Assembly (NCBI GenBank): GCA_009741485.1
Contig: CM019217.1
Span: 46,927,814 to 46,991,813, forward strand
Origin: Malurus cyaneus samueli
Taxonomy: Eukaryota > Chordata > Aves > Passeriformes > Maluridae
Direction: 5' to 3'
DNA length: 64,000 bases
The notes under the pieces: generated by a model
Databases searched by the model: none
Told to the model about the DNA's origin: nothing
The model's input: only the letters and a program-made list of their open reading frames with translations
In this document: one piece after another, positions 28,048 to 41,100 of the stretch
How positions within the stretch are numbered: position 1 is the first letter of the stretch
Layout of the letters: each line of letters starts with the position of its first letter
Made by a program: the position numbers and the translations under genes

Positions 28048-30539
28048 CTGTCTGGACAAGTTAGAAAGACATTCCTACACTCCAGAAAGCATTCAGCTCT
28101 GAGAAGGAGAGGAGCTGAGAGAAACTAAAAATGGATAGCCTTTATGAAAATGCAGTGGAGTTGGAAGGGATATGATTAGTTCCATTTCTTGAAGAAAGGA
28201 TTCAGCTTTCTAACATATGGGGAGAAATGGCTTTTGTTGGGGTAGGGAAAAAAGCAGAAATCAGAGCTTCAGTCAATAGTCTGATTCTTGATCTAAGGCT
28301 ACCTTTTATGTGCATATTCTGTGGTAATCACCTAAAACTTTAATGTAACATAGACTTTACAAACATAAAATGTAATTTATGTTTTTTATCTAGGATGATC
28401 CGTAGGAATGAAATTGATGGCTAATCCCATTATTTTTGATATCCATGAAATACTTCAGCTGAAAGAAGTGAACAGGGAGATTTTGTACCCACTAAGCTAA
28501 TGGAGCTCTCACAGAGAAATGTGAAATTATGTAAATGTGGACTTTAGGAGCAACAGAGGAACTTTCTTCTATTATGCACACACAATTATGAACAAAAGGT
28601 CATCCAGTGGTTAGCTAAGCTTCACAGAAAATAGCCTATTTAGAAACCACACATGGGTATAATAAAAACTTGACCTAAGTTATCAACAGCTACAGCAGTG
28701 ATGTAAATCTGTGAATTGTAGAAGTATGGTCAATTTTAGCTGATTTAAACAGGAATAAGCTGCTGTGTTTTCTGGACTTAGATGACAGGAAATATCAGCA
28801 CAACTTGGAGAAGCCATGTTCAATCTAAAAAGGCTATTTCTCAGGTCCAAAGCAGGCATAAACATGGCACAGAATTAAGGTATCTATCTTTCTCCATATT
28901 TAGTTAGTTATACCAAGGGTTTTAATTAATGTCTACTTTTTTTTAATTTTAATCATGGTTTTCTGATGAGCAACATGTGTAGCTTCAGGCTCAAGCCTAT
29001 TGAAATGTTTTTATTAACCATTTGCTCACAAGATGAGTTGGAGGACAGTGAAATTCCACTAATTCTAATTACAAAATCTGGGAAACTAGAACATCCAAAA
29101 AGGAAAATAAAAACAAACCAGTAGTTCAAAGCTCATGAAAAAAAAATTTACATTCTTCACATCCTTACAGATTTCTGAAGCATAGCTTTGCATTTTATTA
29201 ATATTTATGATAAAATAAATCACATAATCTTTCACTTCTAATGTCCATCATTATGCAGTATAAAAGTATCAATAGATATTAATTTCCAGGGCAATTCCTC
29301 AAGAAATTAATAATAATGAAACATGCCAATTTCACATCTACCCATATGCCTTTGAGATCACTGAGGCTAGTTCCATTTTGCAAAGAAATTTCTTTTGCAC
29401 TGCACTATGTCACAATTGTGGTTCAGAGGCCTTAACTCCCAATAGGGTAGAGGTCTAGAATCATCACTTTCTTTTAAGGATTCATAGAACTTTATGTACT
29501 TATAATTGTGGATTTTGTGTGCGTCTAAAGATACAAACATAATATCTTATCAAGTATTGTGAAATCAGTAGTTCACATTACTTTCAAATAGTCTACTGTT
29601 GGTAACATATTGACTTTTACAAGTGCCTTGAAATCGTGGAATTTTACTGTATTTAAATTGCTACAAAAAATGCATTTCATTTGCAAGAAATCCCAGACTT
29701 CATGCTGAAGAGTAAAAATAACATGGTCTCTAACAGAGAGAGTGCACTGTACCCCACAATACCGGAGCATATCGTGGGATTAATTCATCCACATGATTAA
29801 GCATCAGTGTGATGTTTGAGCCAAATGTACAAGTCTAATGGTTAAATTTTTCAAAAGCCCCAAGCTGCAGCTTCACTAAAAAAAGTTAAAGTCATCTCTG
29901 CTAAACAAATTACTCTGGTAACCCACTTAAAGAGGAAAAAATATGATGCTTCTTATGTTTTTACTTTAGCCATCACATATAAAAATATTTTTAGCAAACA
30001 TATAATTTTCCAATTTACAGCATACAGTATCTTTCTAGACATTCACAAAAGATAGTTGGGATTTCTCCACAAAGTCATGATCTTCTTTCTGCCACAGCAG
30101 TAACAACAAGATGTGCAGTATTAGGACATTAGAAGTATTGGAAGACAAAAGGTAAGTTCACTTGCACCACTGGTCATCCTGTCTTACAATCTGTCAATCT
30201 ACAGTATAATATAATACTTTAGGTTATTCACATAATATGTAACACCTTTACCCAACGATGGTTAAATCTGATAATTTTGTGATAATTTACTTAATGCCCT
30301 AATTCACAAAATAGATTAAGTACTTGAGATAGCTAATATTATCTTTCATTAATATATACAAACTACATTGATAAAATAAATTAACCATAGTATTTCTCAG
30401 CCCTGTAACTGCACTCATTTGAATAATTCCATTGTCAGTCTCAAACTTTTCCAAAATGCTTCCCAGCTAGAAAAAGTATAAATACTAGAATATCATATTT
30501 ATGGCTGTTATCAAAGCCCCAGCAGATAGAAATGATGCA

Positions 30540-31050
30540 GAAATAGGAATTCGATCAGAACTCTTTAAGCCTTATCACTGCCATTGAAGTGTGTCAATGA
30601 GTAGTGTGTCTTGCTTGCTTGTTTTCCTTCGAACAGTCTTCCACCAGCACTTTGCAGCATCACCGTGTCCTATGGGTTTTGCCCACTAACCTGAAGGAGT
30701 CTGCAGTTAGCTGACAGACCACAGCCAGCCCCTATCCTTTTGGAATGGCTGGATTTTATCAATACTGCACCTTCCAGTGCATAAAATGAGTCAAGCTAGT
30801 TTCCTGCTAGGCAATATGTTATCTCCAAACATATTAAGTGATTTAGCACAGGAAATACCAACATGCAGAGGCAGCTCCCCCATGTTATCCACATGCACAA
30901 CTGTCAATTTGCTGCGGAAATGGCACTTCAGTGCATTGAGCTGGTTACGTTTGCTTTGATTTTGCCAAACTGAAATCACGTGTTCAATTCAGTGAAACTT
31001 TATCCATTGCATACAAATATGGATTTCCCCTTGGGATCGCATGTACACCT
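30540..31050. promoter_or_regulatory. candidate conserved non-coding element
   Basis: About 500 bp with no homopolymers or repeats, retaining around seven CpGs at roughly 42% GC. It includes an E-box (cacgtg, about 30,977). Its mixed composition contrasts with the A/T-run-rich flanks. Small open frames occur on both strands (60 and 62 codons) and are not coding-like. The regulatory reading is inferred from composition only. Confidence 0.22.
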
Positions 31051-31499
31051 AAGCTTTCATGAACTCTTCTACTAATCCTAAACTAATTCTTAGGTTGGCC
31101 AATGCACTTAAAAATTACAGGACCAAATCCCTGTAAAGTCTCCCCAGCAGCCTGTCTTTAATTCCAGTGGCTAAAGAACTGCCTTCAGTAATAGTACACA
31201 GATGGGACTCCAGAAAAGTTTGCAAATTGGTGTCATTGGTACTGGTATACCAATACCCAAATTCCAAACATAGTTCTAGTTACTTTCAACTAGATACTTC
31301 TAGATACCTTTATCACAGGTTTTTGAACACTGCTATAAGGGACATTAAGATGTCATTTCTGTTCCTTGCTTCAAGCATAGTATAAGCCATGCTTTAATCA
31401 TTCTCAACAAGCACTTAACTTATTTTCAATGCTCTGTAGAAATAGACCAGAGTTTCCTAAAAAGATAAATAAAAAGAAATTAAGCGTTTAAATAAGAGA

Positions 31500-31750
31500 A
31501 TGACACCAAAAACTACTAGTAATCCATCTTCCTGAGGTTCAAGTCCATTACTACTTGTCCTACTCACCACAGAGATAAGATTGTTATTCTAGTTCTAGAG
31601 CAGGCTTGCAGACCATTATGTCACTCCATCTGGTACTGACTTCATCAGGTTAAAGAACTCAGTCAATTCAGTCCATCCTTATTTTCCTAACATCAAAAAT
31701 ACTAAGTACTTTTCCTTCATTTCTCTGAAACCACTTCAGACCCATTTGCG
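31500..31750 (-). mobile_element. older CR1-like LINE, 3' part, left of the nested insertion
   Basis: On the minus strand this is a strongly decayed CR1-family ORF2 segment downstream of the polymerase core. The plus strand shows the recognisable antisense order: ctacttgtcctactcaccac (31,552), gcagaccattatgtcactcc (31,608), caggttaaagaactcagtca (31,647) and atttctctgaaaccacttca (31,719), ending at cccatttg (31,741-31,748). The next expected CR1 sequence resumes at about 32,896, so the element was split by the intervening copy. It is older than its interrupter, judging by divergence and nesting. Confidence 0.68.
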
Positions 31751-31754
31751 TTTA

Positions 31755-32888
31755 TGTTGGGACTAGTTGGATAGATGAGGGGAGAGCAGTGACTGTTGCT
31801 GAACAGTGACTGTTCAGCAGTTCCAGCCTGAACTTCCATGAAGGCTTTTGACATTGTTTCCCTTCATGTCCTCATAGGCAAGCCCAAAAACTGCAGGCTG
31901 GAAAAGTAGACAGTGAGGTGCATTGAGAACTGGCTGAATGGTAGGGCTCAGGGTTTTTTATCAGGATCACAGTCCAGTTGGAGGCCTGTCACTAGTGGTG
32001 TCCCCCAGGGACTGGTAGTGGACTCAGTATATAGCTTATTCATCAACTTGGATGAAGGGATAGAGTGCCATGTCTGCAAATCTGCTAAGGATACAAAGCT
32101 GAGGAGTGGCCACTACCAGAGAGCTGCACAGCCCTTCAGAAGGATCTCATGCACTGGAGGGATGGGCAGAGCAGAAACTTTTGAAACCTTTTGGGAAGGA
32201 AGAACCTGGTGCACCAATACAAGGTGGGGGCCAACATGCTGGAAAGCAGCTCTGTAGGTCCTGGAGGACAAAATGTCCATGAACCAGCGATGTCCTTGTG
32301 ACCACAAAGGCTCATGGTATCTTGGGGTGCATTAGGAAGAACATTGCCAGCAGACTGAGAGAGGTGATCTTGTGCCTTTATGCAGCCCTGTTGAAGCCAC
32401 ATTTGGTGTTCTGTGTTCAGCTCTGGGCATCTCAGTACAGAGATACAGGGAGCTCCTCGGGCAAGACCAGCAGAGGTCTACAAAAAGGGCAAATGGGACT
32501 GGAACACCTCACTGAGCAAAGACTGAGGGAGCTTAGCCTGTTCAGCCTTGAGAAAAGATAATTGTGAGGGAGGCTCATCAATTTCTATATGTGTCTGAAA
32601 AGTGGGTGTCAAGAGCGGGAAGCCAGGTGATTCTTGGTGGTGCCAGGCAGTAGGAAAAGAGGCAATGGGCAGAAACCAGTGCACATGAAGTCCCATTTGA
32701 ATATGAGAAAACTTCTTTGCTGTGACGGTGACTGAACACTGAACAAATTGCCCAGGAAGATGGTGGAGTCTCCTTCCAGGGAGGTATTGAAAAGCCATCT
32801 GGATGCAATCCTAAGTAACACGCTCTAGGGAACCCTGCTTGAGCAGTGAGGTTGGACTAAATGATCTCTAGTGGTTCCATTCAACCTT
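31755..32888 (+). mobile_element. CR1 LINE fragment with reverse-transcriptase remnants (plus strand)
   Basis: A 5'-truncated CR1 covering the second half of the reverse transcriptase through to the 3' end. Translated remnants in order: TSWIDEGRAVTVA (about 31,764), KAFDIVS (about 31,840), then from 31,913 the block [29 protein letters not shown] (the conserved RT motif, about 31,967-32,011) and INLDEGIEC. The catalytic FADD box reads SAKD (about 32,081-32,092), so the enzyme would be inactive even without the stops. Further on are AHGILGCIRKNIASRLREVI and LRELSLFSLEKR (32,298-32,561), and a 3' end with gttggactaaatgatctcta (32,851). It lies inside an older, oppositely oriented CR1. Confidence 0.93.
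31797..31819. repeat. 23-nt perfect palindrome inside CR1
   Basis: The 23 bases are a perfect inverted repeat, with an 11-nt arm on each side of a central G at 31,808. It arose beside a short local duplication of cagtgactgtt within the CR1 fragment, at a point where the normal reading frame is also disturbed. Confidence 0.9.
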
Positions 32889-32895
32889 GCTCTTT

Positions 32896-33885
32896 GTACA
32901 GTCTTTCTTAAAATATAATGTTCAAAATGGGACACAGCATTCCAGCTGGAGGCTTACAATGGCAAGAGTGGAGGAAAACAAATGTCTTTCCTGTTACAGT
33001 TCTGTTCAAATTTTTATCAATAAGGCAACACAGCTAAGTAACATTTCTCTTGTAATTTCGCATTGGATCTTCCTCCACAGAACCTCTGCTTACTCCATTG
33101 CTTCTCATCCATATTTATGCAAGCAGTAACTACCCCCAATAATCATTCAAGTTACCGAAATATCATCTTATACTTTTCAGATCACTTCACTTCTAATTTA
33201 CCAAAATTATTTTGAATTCTGATCCCACCCTCAAACAATTGCAGCTCCCTTCATGTTTGCTTCAATACAGCATTTAATAAAACAGCCCAGTTATCAATTA
33301 AATCCTCAAACAGAATCAGGGTCCAAACAGACCTTAAAAAGTCTGTTTGGTAGACTTTTATTTTGGGTACAAATAACACCTCTGTGGTACAATTGCCCAA
33401 CTGTTTGGGAGTCTACCTTGCAATATTTTCACCTAGGCAATATGTCTTAAATCCATTGCAAAAGTATTACATAAGACTATTTCAAAAGCTTTTCTGAATC
33501 CAAGACACCGAGGAATATATTTCTTTGCCTCTATCCACACATACTTTGCCCTGTCATAGAAGGAGGTTATATTAGTTAGATATGATTTGTTCTTCAGGTT
33601 TTTCTGACTGCTCTTAATCCTCTATTTCTTAGATATTTCCAAACTGTACAAGTGGCAAAATTTGTTACATAATTTTGCCAAAGAATAAAATCTGTCTGAC
33701 TAGTCTAGAGGGTCTGCTCCTTTCCTCTCATGAACCCGTTACTATTTTAAAGTTAAGCAAGCACTGTCCTTTTCCTCAGTTTTTTAGTAACTCGTCCACT
33801 CTCCACAAATTCTACGGGCATTTATTGAAAAGCTGAATAAATCACCATGGCCAAGAACAGGTTCAAATGATGTGGGAAAAACCCA
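32896..33885 (-). mobile_element. older CR1-like LINE, reverse-transcriptase part, right of the nested insertion
   Basis: This continues the element interrupted at 31,750. Antisense landmarks run in family order on the plus strand: tacagtctttcttaaaatat (32,897), tgggacacagcattccagct (32,928), attattttgaattctgatcc (33,205), agggtccaaacagacc (33,318), ctgtcatagaaggaggttat (33,552) with gatttgttcttcaggtttt (33,584), then the block near 33,660-33,720, and cgtccactctccacaaattc (33,793). On the minus strand around 33,570-33,480 the RT segment reads SFYDRAKYVWIEAKKY followed by CLGFRKAFE. This corresponds to the conserved 'SFYDKV..VDEGKAVD..YLDFSKAFD' box. There are many stops and indels. The boundary at the right is uncertain by about 50 bp. 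Confidence 0.75.
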
Positions 33886-36291
33886 AGACTTACTTTCCTA
33901 TCCATGCAGAAACATCACACCTTTTGGGGGGTATTAACTAGCCAGCAGCATGCAATTGTCCCATTGAGTGACAATGGATATGAGAGAGTTAAAAACTCAG
34001 CCTTCTCAGTATCCATCCTTAGAGGCACAAGACCAACTTTGTGTATTACAACCCAGAATTTTGTTCTGCTGAACTGGAGGCAGAACAATTCATTTGAACC
34101 AGGGAAATGGAGGAAGAAATCCTTCAAGCTTTCAGACCAGATTGATCACTCAAGAGACACAACTAACTCGGGTAAATGTCCAAACTCGAGGTTGCTTTCT
34201 GAATTGATGCTTTTGAGGTTTGCTCATACCAATCATTAGTCACCACCATTTATTAGCTTGCAGATAAACTGAAATACATCCTGGGAAAGAGAGAAAAGTA
34301 TTCTCCCAGGACCTTGGTTATTGATTTTATTTATTAACTAAACTTAAGCTAAGGCAAAATGAATAACATTTTACATGTGTAGCAGAAACTTGGAGGAGAG
34401 ACTGTGTGAAAGCAAGCCTCTCCCATTTGTATACCTCTGAAAAGGTCAGCTTCTATCATAGGCCTCACAAATTCAGGACCATAAAGATGAGTGAGCATTA
34501 AACACCAGTAGACAGAAGTAAGGCACGCACCAGGTTGTTTGGAGGCATACCAAAGGACTCCACCAGCATAGCCCTCAGAAATGACCCCTGCCACACTGAT
34601 TCTTAGACCCTAAACAAACAGGCATGCACGAAAAGACATTGAATTTCTCATGTCTGACAGATGGGAATTTTGGAGCTGACTGAACATATGCCCAACCCTA
34701 TATCCTTACCCTAGATAGCACTTCATTGACCCCTGGCTGATGGAAATGCCAGAAGAGTATCATCTGAATGTGACCCCTTAATGTAGTCCATGTGTGAAAA
34801 CCTTAAGAAACAGTTTTCTTTCCAGGGGAGACCAGGAAACAAATGAAAAACGTTCACTGAAGTCAAGGGATTTACATTGGCATAAATCTGACACATGGAA
34901 ATATTAGGGATCCAAACTCTGTTCTCCAAATGGAGGCCAAAAAGGATCCCAGGGAAAGATCTTCTACAGCAGTTTCCAAATCCATAGCTATCCTGCTCTG
35001 TTCAGAAATGTAAAATAGCTGGTGCCACATACTATGGCATTAAAGAGTACAGAATACTGTCCTGAAATAAGATTCCTTTGAAGAACTATTTTTTTTATGT
35101 AGACTTGAAGGCCTTTCCAAGTTAATTAAGTTTACCAAAAGAGCCTAGGGGCATAAAGTACTGAAATTGTATTGAAATTCAATAAGAAACTGGCCACTAA
35201 ATCTTATTTCAGAAATCCTAGTGTCAACTTATTATTTGTAAAGAAAGGCTCTTCAGAAACATTTACTTATCTAAATAGATATTCCCAATATGTATGATCC
35301 TTGCCTAAACAAATTTGTATTTCCTTCAGCACAAACATATTTTTACACCAGTATTTATAGATTGCACCACTGTGATTCATTAACAAATAAGGTTCATTTT
35401 CTGTTCACACAAATGATTTAAAGAATGGTAAAATATATTGTAACTTCCTTGTTGGTTATGGAAGGCATACAATTATTGACATCTTTATTTTGCAAAAATG
35501 CTCTGAGATGTATTTGGCAAATAATATTGCTCTTGCAGATCTCACTGCTTCAGAAACATGACTTCTCTGAGGAAACACTAGATCTTGTAACAGAAATATC
35601 TTTAAATCTTTTAGATAGCCAGTCCACAGGGAAAGGTTTAAGAAAGGATCAAAGCTTGTCCTTTCAGCTTGAATTATTCCATTACAGCTGAATGTGACAT
35701 AATTACAAAAGATGTTGGATGTGGAATCTCATCAGGATTATCTGACACTCATCTTTGTTGAAAAAGTCTCCCCAGCTGTTGCTCTGATAGCACAAATGTG
35801 ACAGGAGTGCAGAACACAAAAGTAGTTATAAGTGACTGCTGCTTTGGGGCTGGTTTAGGCTCCGTGCAGCACACTGTGACTTTTCAGCCACCACAAATAT
35901 TGAGGCTGTTTAGGACTGACTTGCAGGTGAGAGGGAATACCAAGAATGCTATTGAATTTCTAAATAAGAAAATTCGTTTGAAGCAGCACATAGACCAATA
36001 CAGGCCCTATGTTTTGTAGCTGACAGACACAAGTAATTAATCTTCTTTCTTATGCAAGGTCAACATAACTCAGTGAGTAGCTGCTCTGTGCCTTTTTTCC
36101 TCCCCTTTAAAAAGCTTGCTATATTGTCTGAGCTTGTTTTCATTGAGATCAGAACACAGAGCTGCTTACAACATGTAAGATAAAGTGCATTCTCTTTACA
36201 ATCTACATTTCTCTCTGCAGTTAATGCTTTCTAAAACAGTACATACAACCTCAAATAGGAAGGAGCATATTTCTTACATAGCTACTATATT

Positions 36292-36347
36292 TGTGTGTGT
36301 GTGTATATTATATATTATATATCATATATATATTTATTTATTATTTT
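36292..36347. repeat. (TG)n-(TA)n compound microsatellite
   Basis: A short (tg)n run passes into imperfect tatat and tattat arrays and then tattta. AT-rich alternating sequence of this type is polymorphic and can form cruciform structures. Confidence 0.93.
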
Positions 36348-39300
36348 ACTCTGAAGGAGCTCAGTTGTAAACTATTAACATTCAACATCAAATCTTGAAT
36401 AATTACCTATTCCAGAGGATTTGGTAGCCGCAAAAATACTTTTCTTTCCTTCCTTGTCATGGATTACATTTCCTTCATACATTATTAATGAAGTTAAACT
36501 ACTAGTAACATGCCAAATGTGCTGCATAGGAGATTTGTGCCTAATCCAGCACAAAACAGGCCCAGTCACATAATGATAGAAAAAAAAGAACAAATGTCAA
36601 CAGTTTCACACTGGGACTAGATTAAGCAGACCATACTTACTGATTCCTTACACAGGGATTATCTCACTTTTAGTGGTATGAGAAGACAAGTCACACTTCT
36701 ATATTATTAACACAGAACTGAACCTCAAAAAGAAACACCAGAGTCCCCAAACCTGATTACAGACACAGAAACTGTTGTTTATTAAACATCACAAACTCTT
36801 TCGGATGACAGATGTAAAACAAGATATTAATAATAATAAATATCAAAAATGTCCTCTTGCAGCTTTAGATTTCAGTCCAACTTTCAATGAAATTTTCGCA
36901 TAACCCTGAAGAGGATTTTACTTACAATTTGACTCCAACTGAATCCCAGTTAAATTAAAATAACTGGTGTCTATGGTGTTAACCTTCTTACCATGGAAAA
37001 CTTTCTTTGGCTTAGGATCCTGATGCCATCAGCTAACATGTATTGGCCTGATAAGTAAAGTGCTCACTGAAGGCAACAGAACTCTACTAACTCTTAAGTA
37101 TTTACGGGAACAGATATTTGGCACGAAGCTGTCTGACAACTAAGCAACAATAATGTCCAAAGAGAACTAGGAGATTGAACCCCACAGATTCTATCTGCAA
37201 GGTGTACTTACTAAACTCCCTAGGACACAGGCAGATATTTACTGAGATAATATTCATGGCATGGTTTTGAAAGGTACGATTTTGAAAGATGAAGAATATT
37301 GCTTTAAGATGCTTACTGCTGTATCAGGAACTCTGAAGCCATGACACAGACTGCCAGTGAAAACTTGCTTTGTCATTTCAGATTTGTTAAAAATGTTCAA
37401 GGAGTAGCTGTCCCAGCAGACTGGACGAGATCAGGTGTCATCTGTCTACACCACTCTTCACTTTATGCTGGATCAGGTATCGTCTGTGCTACTGCAGCTG
37501 GCATTGGGCTGGTAGCAACAGCACAGCTTGTGCTGCGCCTGGCTCAACACAGCACAACTGAGCGCACACACTGATCCAGCCCTAATTAGTATTAGCAGAG
37601 ATCTGGCAGGAAGGATTGTTAAATCACAAACTAAGTCTTCAGCTCCAAGTTGCTCTTTAATAGGTATACAGGCTTTAAACAGCTTGGTCGTCCAACTTCA
37701 GCCCTGCCCAGTTACAGCTACCTAGTCTTTGGAAGTTACCTTTGCCAAAAGTCAAAATATCACATGCATGCTCTGTGCATGTTTTACAACATGGGACACG
37801 TCAGAAACCTAGACAGGAACCTACAAAATAGTGACGGCACAAGGGCAAGTTATTCCCAACAAAGCCATGTTTTAAGCCAGTTTCAACAGCACTTAGGGAC
37901 AGATACCCTGTAATTGACCTGCCATCCAGTCTGTTTGGGGTCCCACAAAATGCAATGGAATATATAGAGCAAATAATTAAAATCAGATAAGAATTTATTC
38001 TATACATTATACATTCATTCTCAGCACTCTTTTCCACAAGCAGGGGGAAATCAAGAGAGCAAAAAGAAACTGGAAGGTTATTTTTTATAAGCTCCAAAGC
38101 ATTAATAAGTCCAAATAATTATATAGTCACTAGCACATAAAAACTAATTTGCTCACTAAAAGCCTAGACTTACACTCCCTTACTGAGAGTATGAATCATT
38201 GCAGCCATGAGAACTCATGCCCTTAGTTTTTTAGGGCTTTCCACTAAAACCCATGAAGAAAACAGAATATTGTGTCCACCAGATAACCTTCCTGCATTTC
38301 TTTAGCATACATGCACAACCCCCATGGCAGGAACAGGTGGGAAATGCTGAAGGCAGAAGAGAAAAAAATAACCAAAATATATGTTCAGGAGAGATGACTG
38401 GGATGCATCAATCTCTTTTTTTTTTAATGAAGAAATAGTGCAGCAGACACTTTCTAGCAGTCAGAGGATTATCTCCATGGAGCCCCTCCACTCCATACTA
38501 GGCTTAACATTTGTTCCTCTCATAGCACTCCAGACTGAGTAACTTTGTGGAGCTGTTCTTGATGGAGCTTTCTGCAAATACCCCGTGAAATGCAGTTTCT
38601 CACTGCAGAAGGAGGCCCATGAGGAAAAAGCTAGTCAGCATCAAATTCTTTCCACAGTCTATGGACATTTATTAATCCAGCCCTCTTCCTCCCTAGTCCA
38701 AGGCCTTGGATTTCCCTAAGATCTCTTTGGACCCCACAGGCAGCAAGAAATGATGTTTCTGAAGAGACTGAATACGAAGGTTAGGGAATATCATAGTATA
38801 AACATTTTCTGCTTTGCAAATCTCATTGTGCTACATGACTCTGTAGTGTTGTCTGAAGAGGACACTGAAAAATAAAATTTAAGTTCAAATTCATATGACT
38901 TTTCTGACACACTTTCAGTTACTAGGACATTTTTGATCCCATGAAACGTGTCAAATATGAACTGTTGGGCTTCAAAGCAGTATAACACCATGAACTGCAT
39001 GCTCAGCTTCAGTAAATACTAATTCATAATTGTAGCCTACGCTTTACCCAGTTTCAAAGTAGTTACCAAGTCAGAAGGCAGTCATTACATCTCATTCAGT
39101 GAAAAGAGCACATCCCAAATGAGTTGTCTTTAAAGAAAAGAAACAGGACAACTTGCACGGACAACATTTATCCTTGGTGCTATGCAAAGCTCTCCTGATT
39201 CATCACCTACTCATCTGCTGCAGCCACATTACTTCCCTGCATCTCTTTGTGTCCTAAATCACAGCCCTACTGCAAACCCTCACCAGTTATGTGCCCATGG

Positions 39301-40599
39301 TAAAGTACAAGTCTCATTCCGATACAATCTACTGGAAGGAGATCTAGGAACTATTGAAGGATTACAGCATAAAAAGTCTACAATTATTTTTTCTGTCTTA
39401 ATTACTGTTTCCCTAATGATGTCTTTCAATCTGTTACAGTTAACATTTTGTTTGTTTTAGGCACTTCAGATCAGAAAGGTCCAATAGAAGTACATTTTTT
39501 TAATGCAGAAAGAGACAGTTTCTAGTATTACTACATTCTGGAGGGAAATAGCTGAAGCTCAGAACACTAGCCTTATCAATGCATTTCTTTGAACTCTGGC
39601 TTTCTTCCCCATATATTCAGGCCTGCCCCAGGCATCATGCAAAAATCTTGTAAGCACACACCTGTCAATCATCAAGAGCATGTCAATCACCAGCTGCATC
39701 AAAGGTAGAAATTTATAAGTAAAACAATTTTTATCTGCTAATAAGGAAAACAAACTAGATGGTTACTTACTGAACACATGGGCCAAAGTTGCTAATAGAT
39801 GTACTAAACATCATCATGTAAGCTTTGGAGGCTGGCAGAATTTTACAACCATTCAGTTTTTAGGCTGAATCATTAATTTTAACGCATGCACACAAGGTTT
39901 TTGACAACTCAAACACCTTAAAAAATACATATGTATATGCACCGAGTGCAAAGATATTTCCCCAAGAAGAATAGAAAACACATCATCCTAAACCAGAGTA
40001 CTTATTATCAGCCTATAAGTGTTTTTTGAAGATGCAGCCTGTACTTTTATGTCACAGAGTTACAGTGCCTTGACCCAAGAGCCTTTCCTGAATAACTATC
40101 TCACTGTGCCATGTACTTGAACCATTCTCTGCTTAAGTTACTCCAGAAGAAAGAGAGAACTCTCTCATTTTAACTGGTTCACTCCATACTCCCCAAGATT
40201 GCCTCTGCTGTTTGTATCTCCACATTTTCCCCAAACACAACAAACAGTACCACAAGTGCAAGTAGACCAGAATAAAGCAAAAGCTATTTCCTTGAAAGAC
40301 TGCTAACATTTCCATGATAGAAGGGTAGAACCACATAAGTCTCACAGAAGAATAGGTTTCACATGTGCTCCAGGTAATATTTCCATATCAAAAAAGCCAG
40401 AAGGCTTGCAAAATTGGAGACCTGTAACTAAAGAACATCTACTTGTTGATGTATAGTTTATGCTATACACAATAAAATAAATGAAACCAATGAATGTTTT
40501 ACAAGTTTGATGTTAGTATTCTGTAAAGGATATTTCTCCATTAGAAAACCCTGATTCTTAAAATGGATTCAGAGGGACTAATAAATTGGTCCAGTAGGT

Positions 40600-41100
40600 G
40601 TTAATCAATAATACAAATGAATAACCAATGAAAAACGGCCACTAGTATGCCAAAGGGGAAATCATCCAAGAATGAAATCGGTGCAATAATAAAAGCACAT
40701 TGTATCCATCAACAAATACATGTAAAGCACACTGGATAGAAACCAATTCCCAGTACAAAACCACGTGCTCCTTTAGACTCCCTCAAAATACCTAATTTTA
40801 TAAGGATTTTTTTATAAGATAGACTTTTTTTCTAATTGCAAGCACTGATGTGTTGAATCCAAAGATGCGCATATGCTGTGCTTGTGCCCTGGATATTTTG
40901 TTTAAATTTTGGAGAGTTTTTCCCTCCTTCACGTTTAATTATTCTTGCAGACAGCTTTTGGCCAGAGCTCTGAACCCTAGAGGAAAATCCCTGGAGATTT
41001 ACATGAAAAAAGCTGGCGTTGCCTCTTATTTGCCTATTGAACACATGCACAGTGACAGATTGTTTGGATGGGCAAAGCCTATCCTGTTTTAACATCTGAA
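40600..41100. promoter_or_regulatory. candidate conserved non-coding element
   Basis: The block retains several CpGs in AT-rich DNA. Its motifs include gtgcaataataaaagcac (about 40,681), an E-box cacgtg (about 40,763), a homeodomain-like tttaattatt (about 40,935) and paired ttataa strings (about 40,798-40,818). An 80-codon plus-strand frame (40,850-41,092) and a 90-codon minus-strand frame overlap. That mutual overlap and the lack of any domain argue against coding. Regulatory function is inferred. Confidence 0.22.

Larger units (their letters stand above)
13731..31499. other. intergenic, no gene seen
   Basis: This is nearly 18 kb with no supported exon. It contains A-rich tracts (16,117-16,152; 17,131-17,143; 25,596-25,607), a purine-rich GAA stretch (17,037-17,085), a 10-bp triplet repeat (19,571-19,600), an A/C-rich tract (23,698-23,842), a (CAAA)n repeat (28,005-28,047) and a candidate conserved block (30,540-31,050). 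All open frames are under about 110 codons and show no domain. Confidence 0.55.

Noticed and set aside
31913..32561. Open frames with reverse-transcriptase similarity
   Set aside because: Remnants of a dead CR1 with stops and a lost catalytic motif; annotated as a mobile element instead of a gene.
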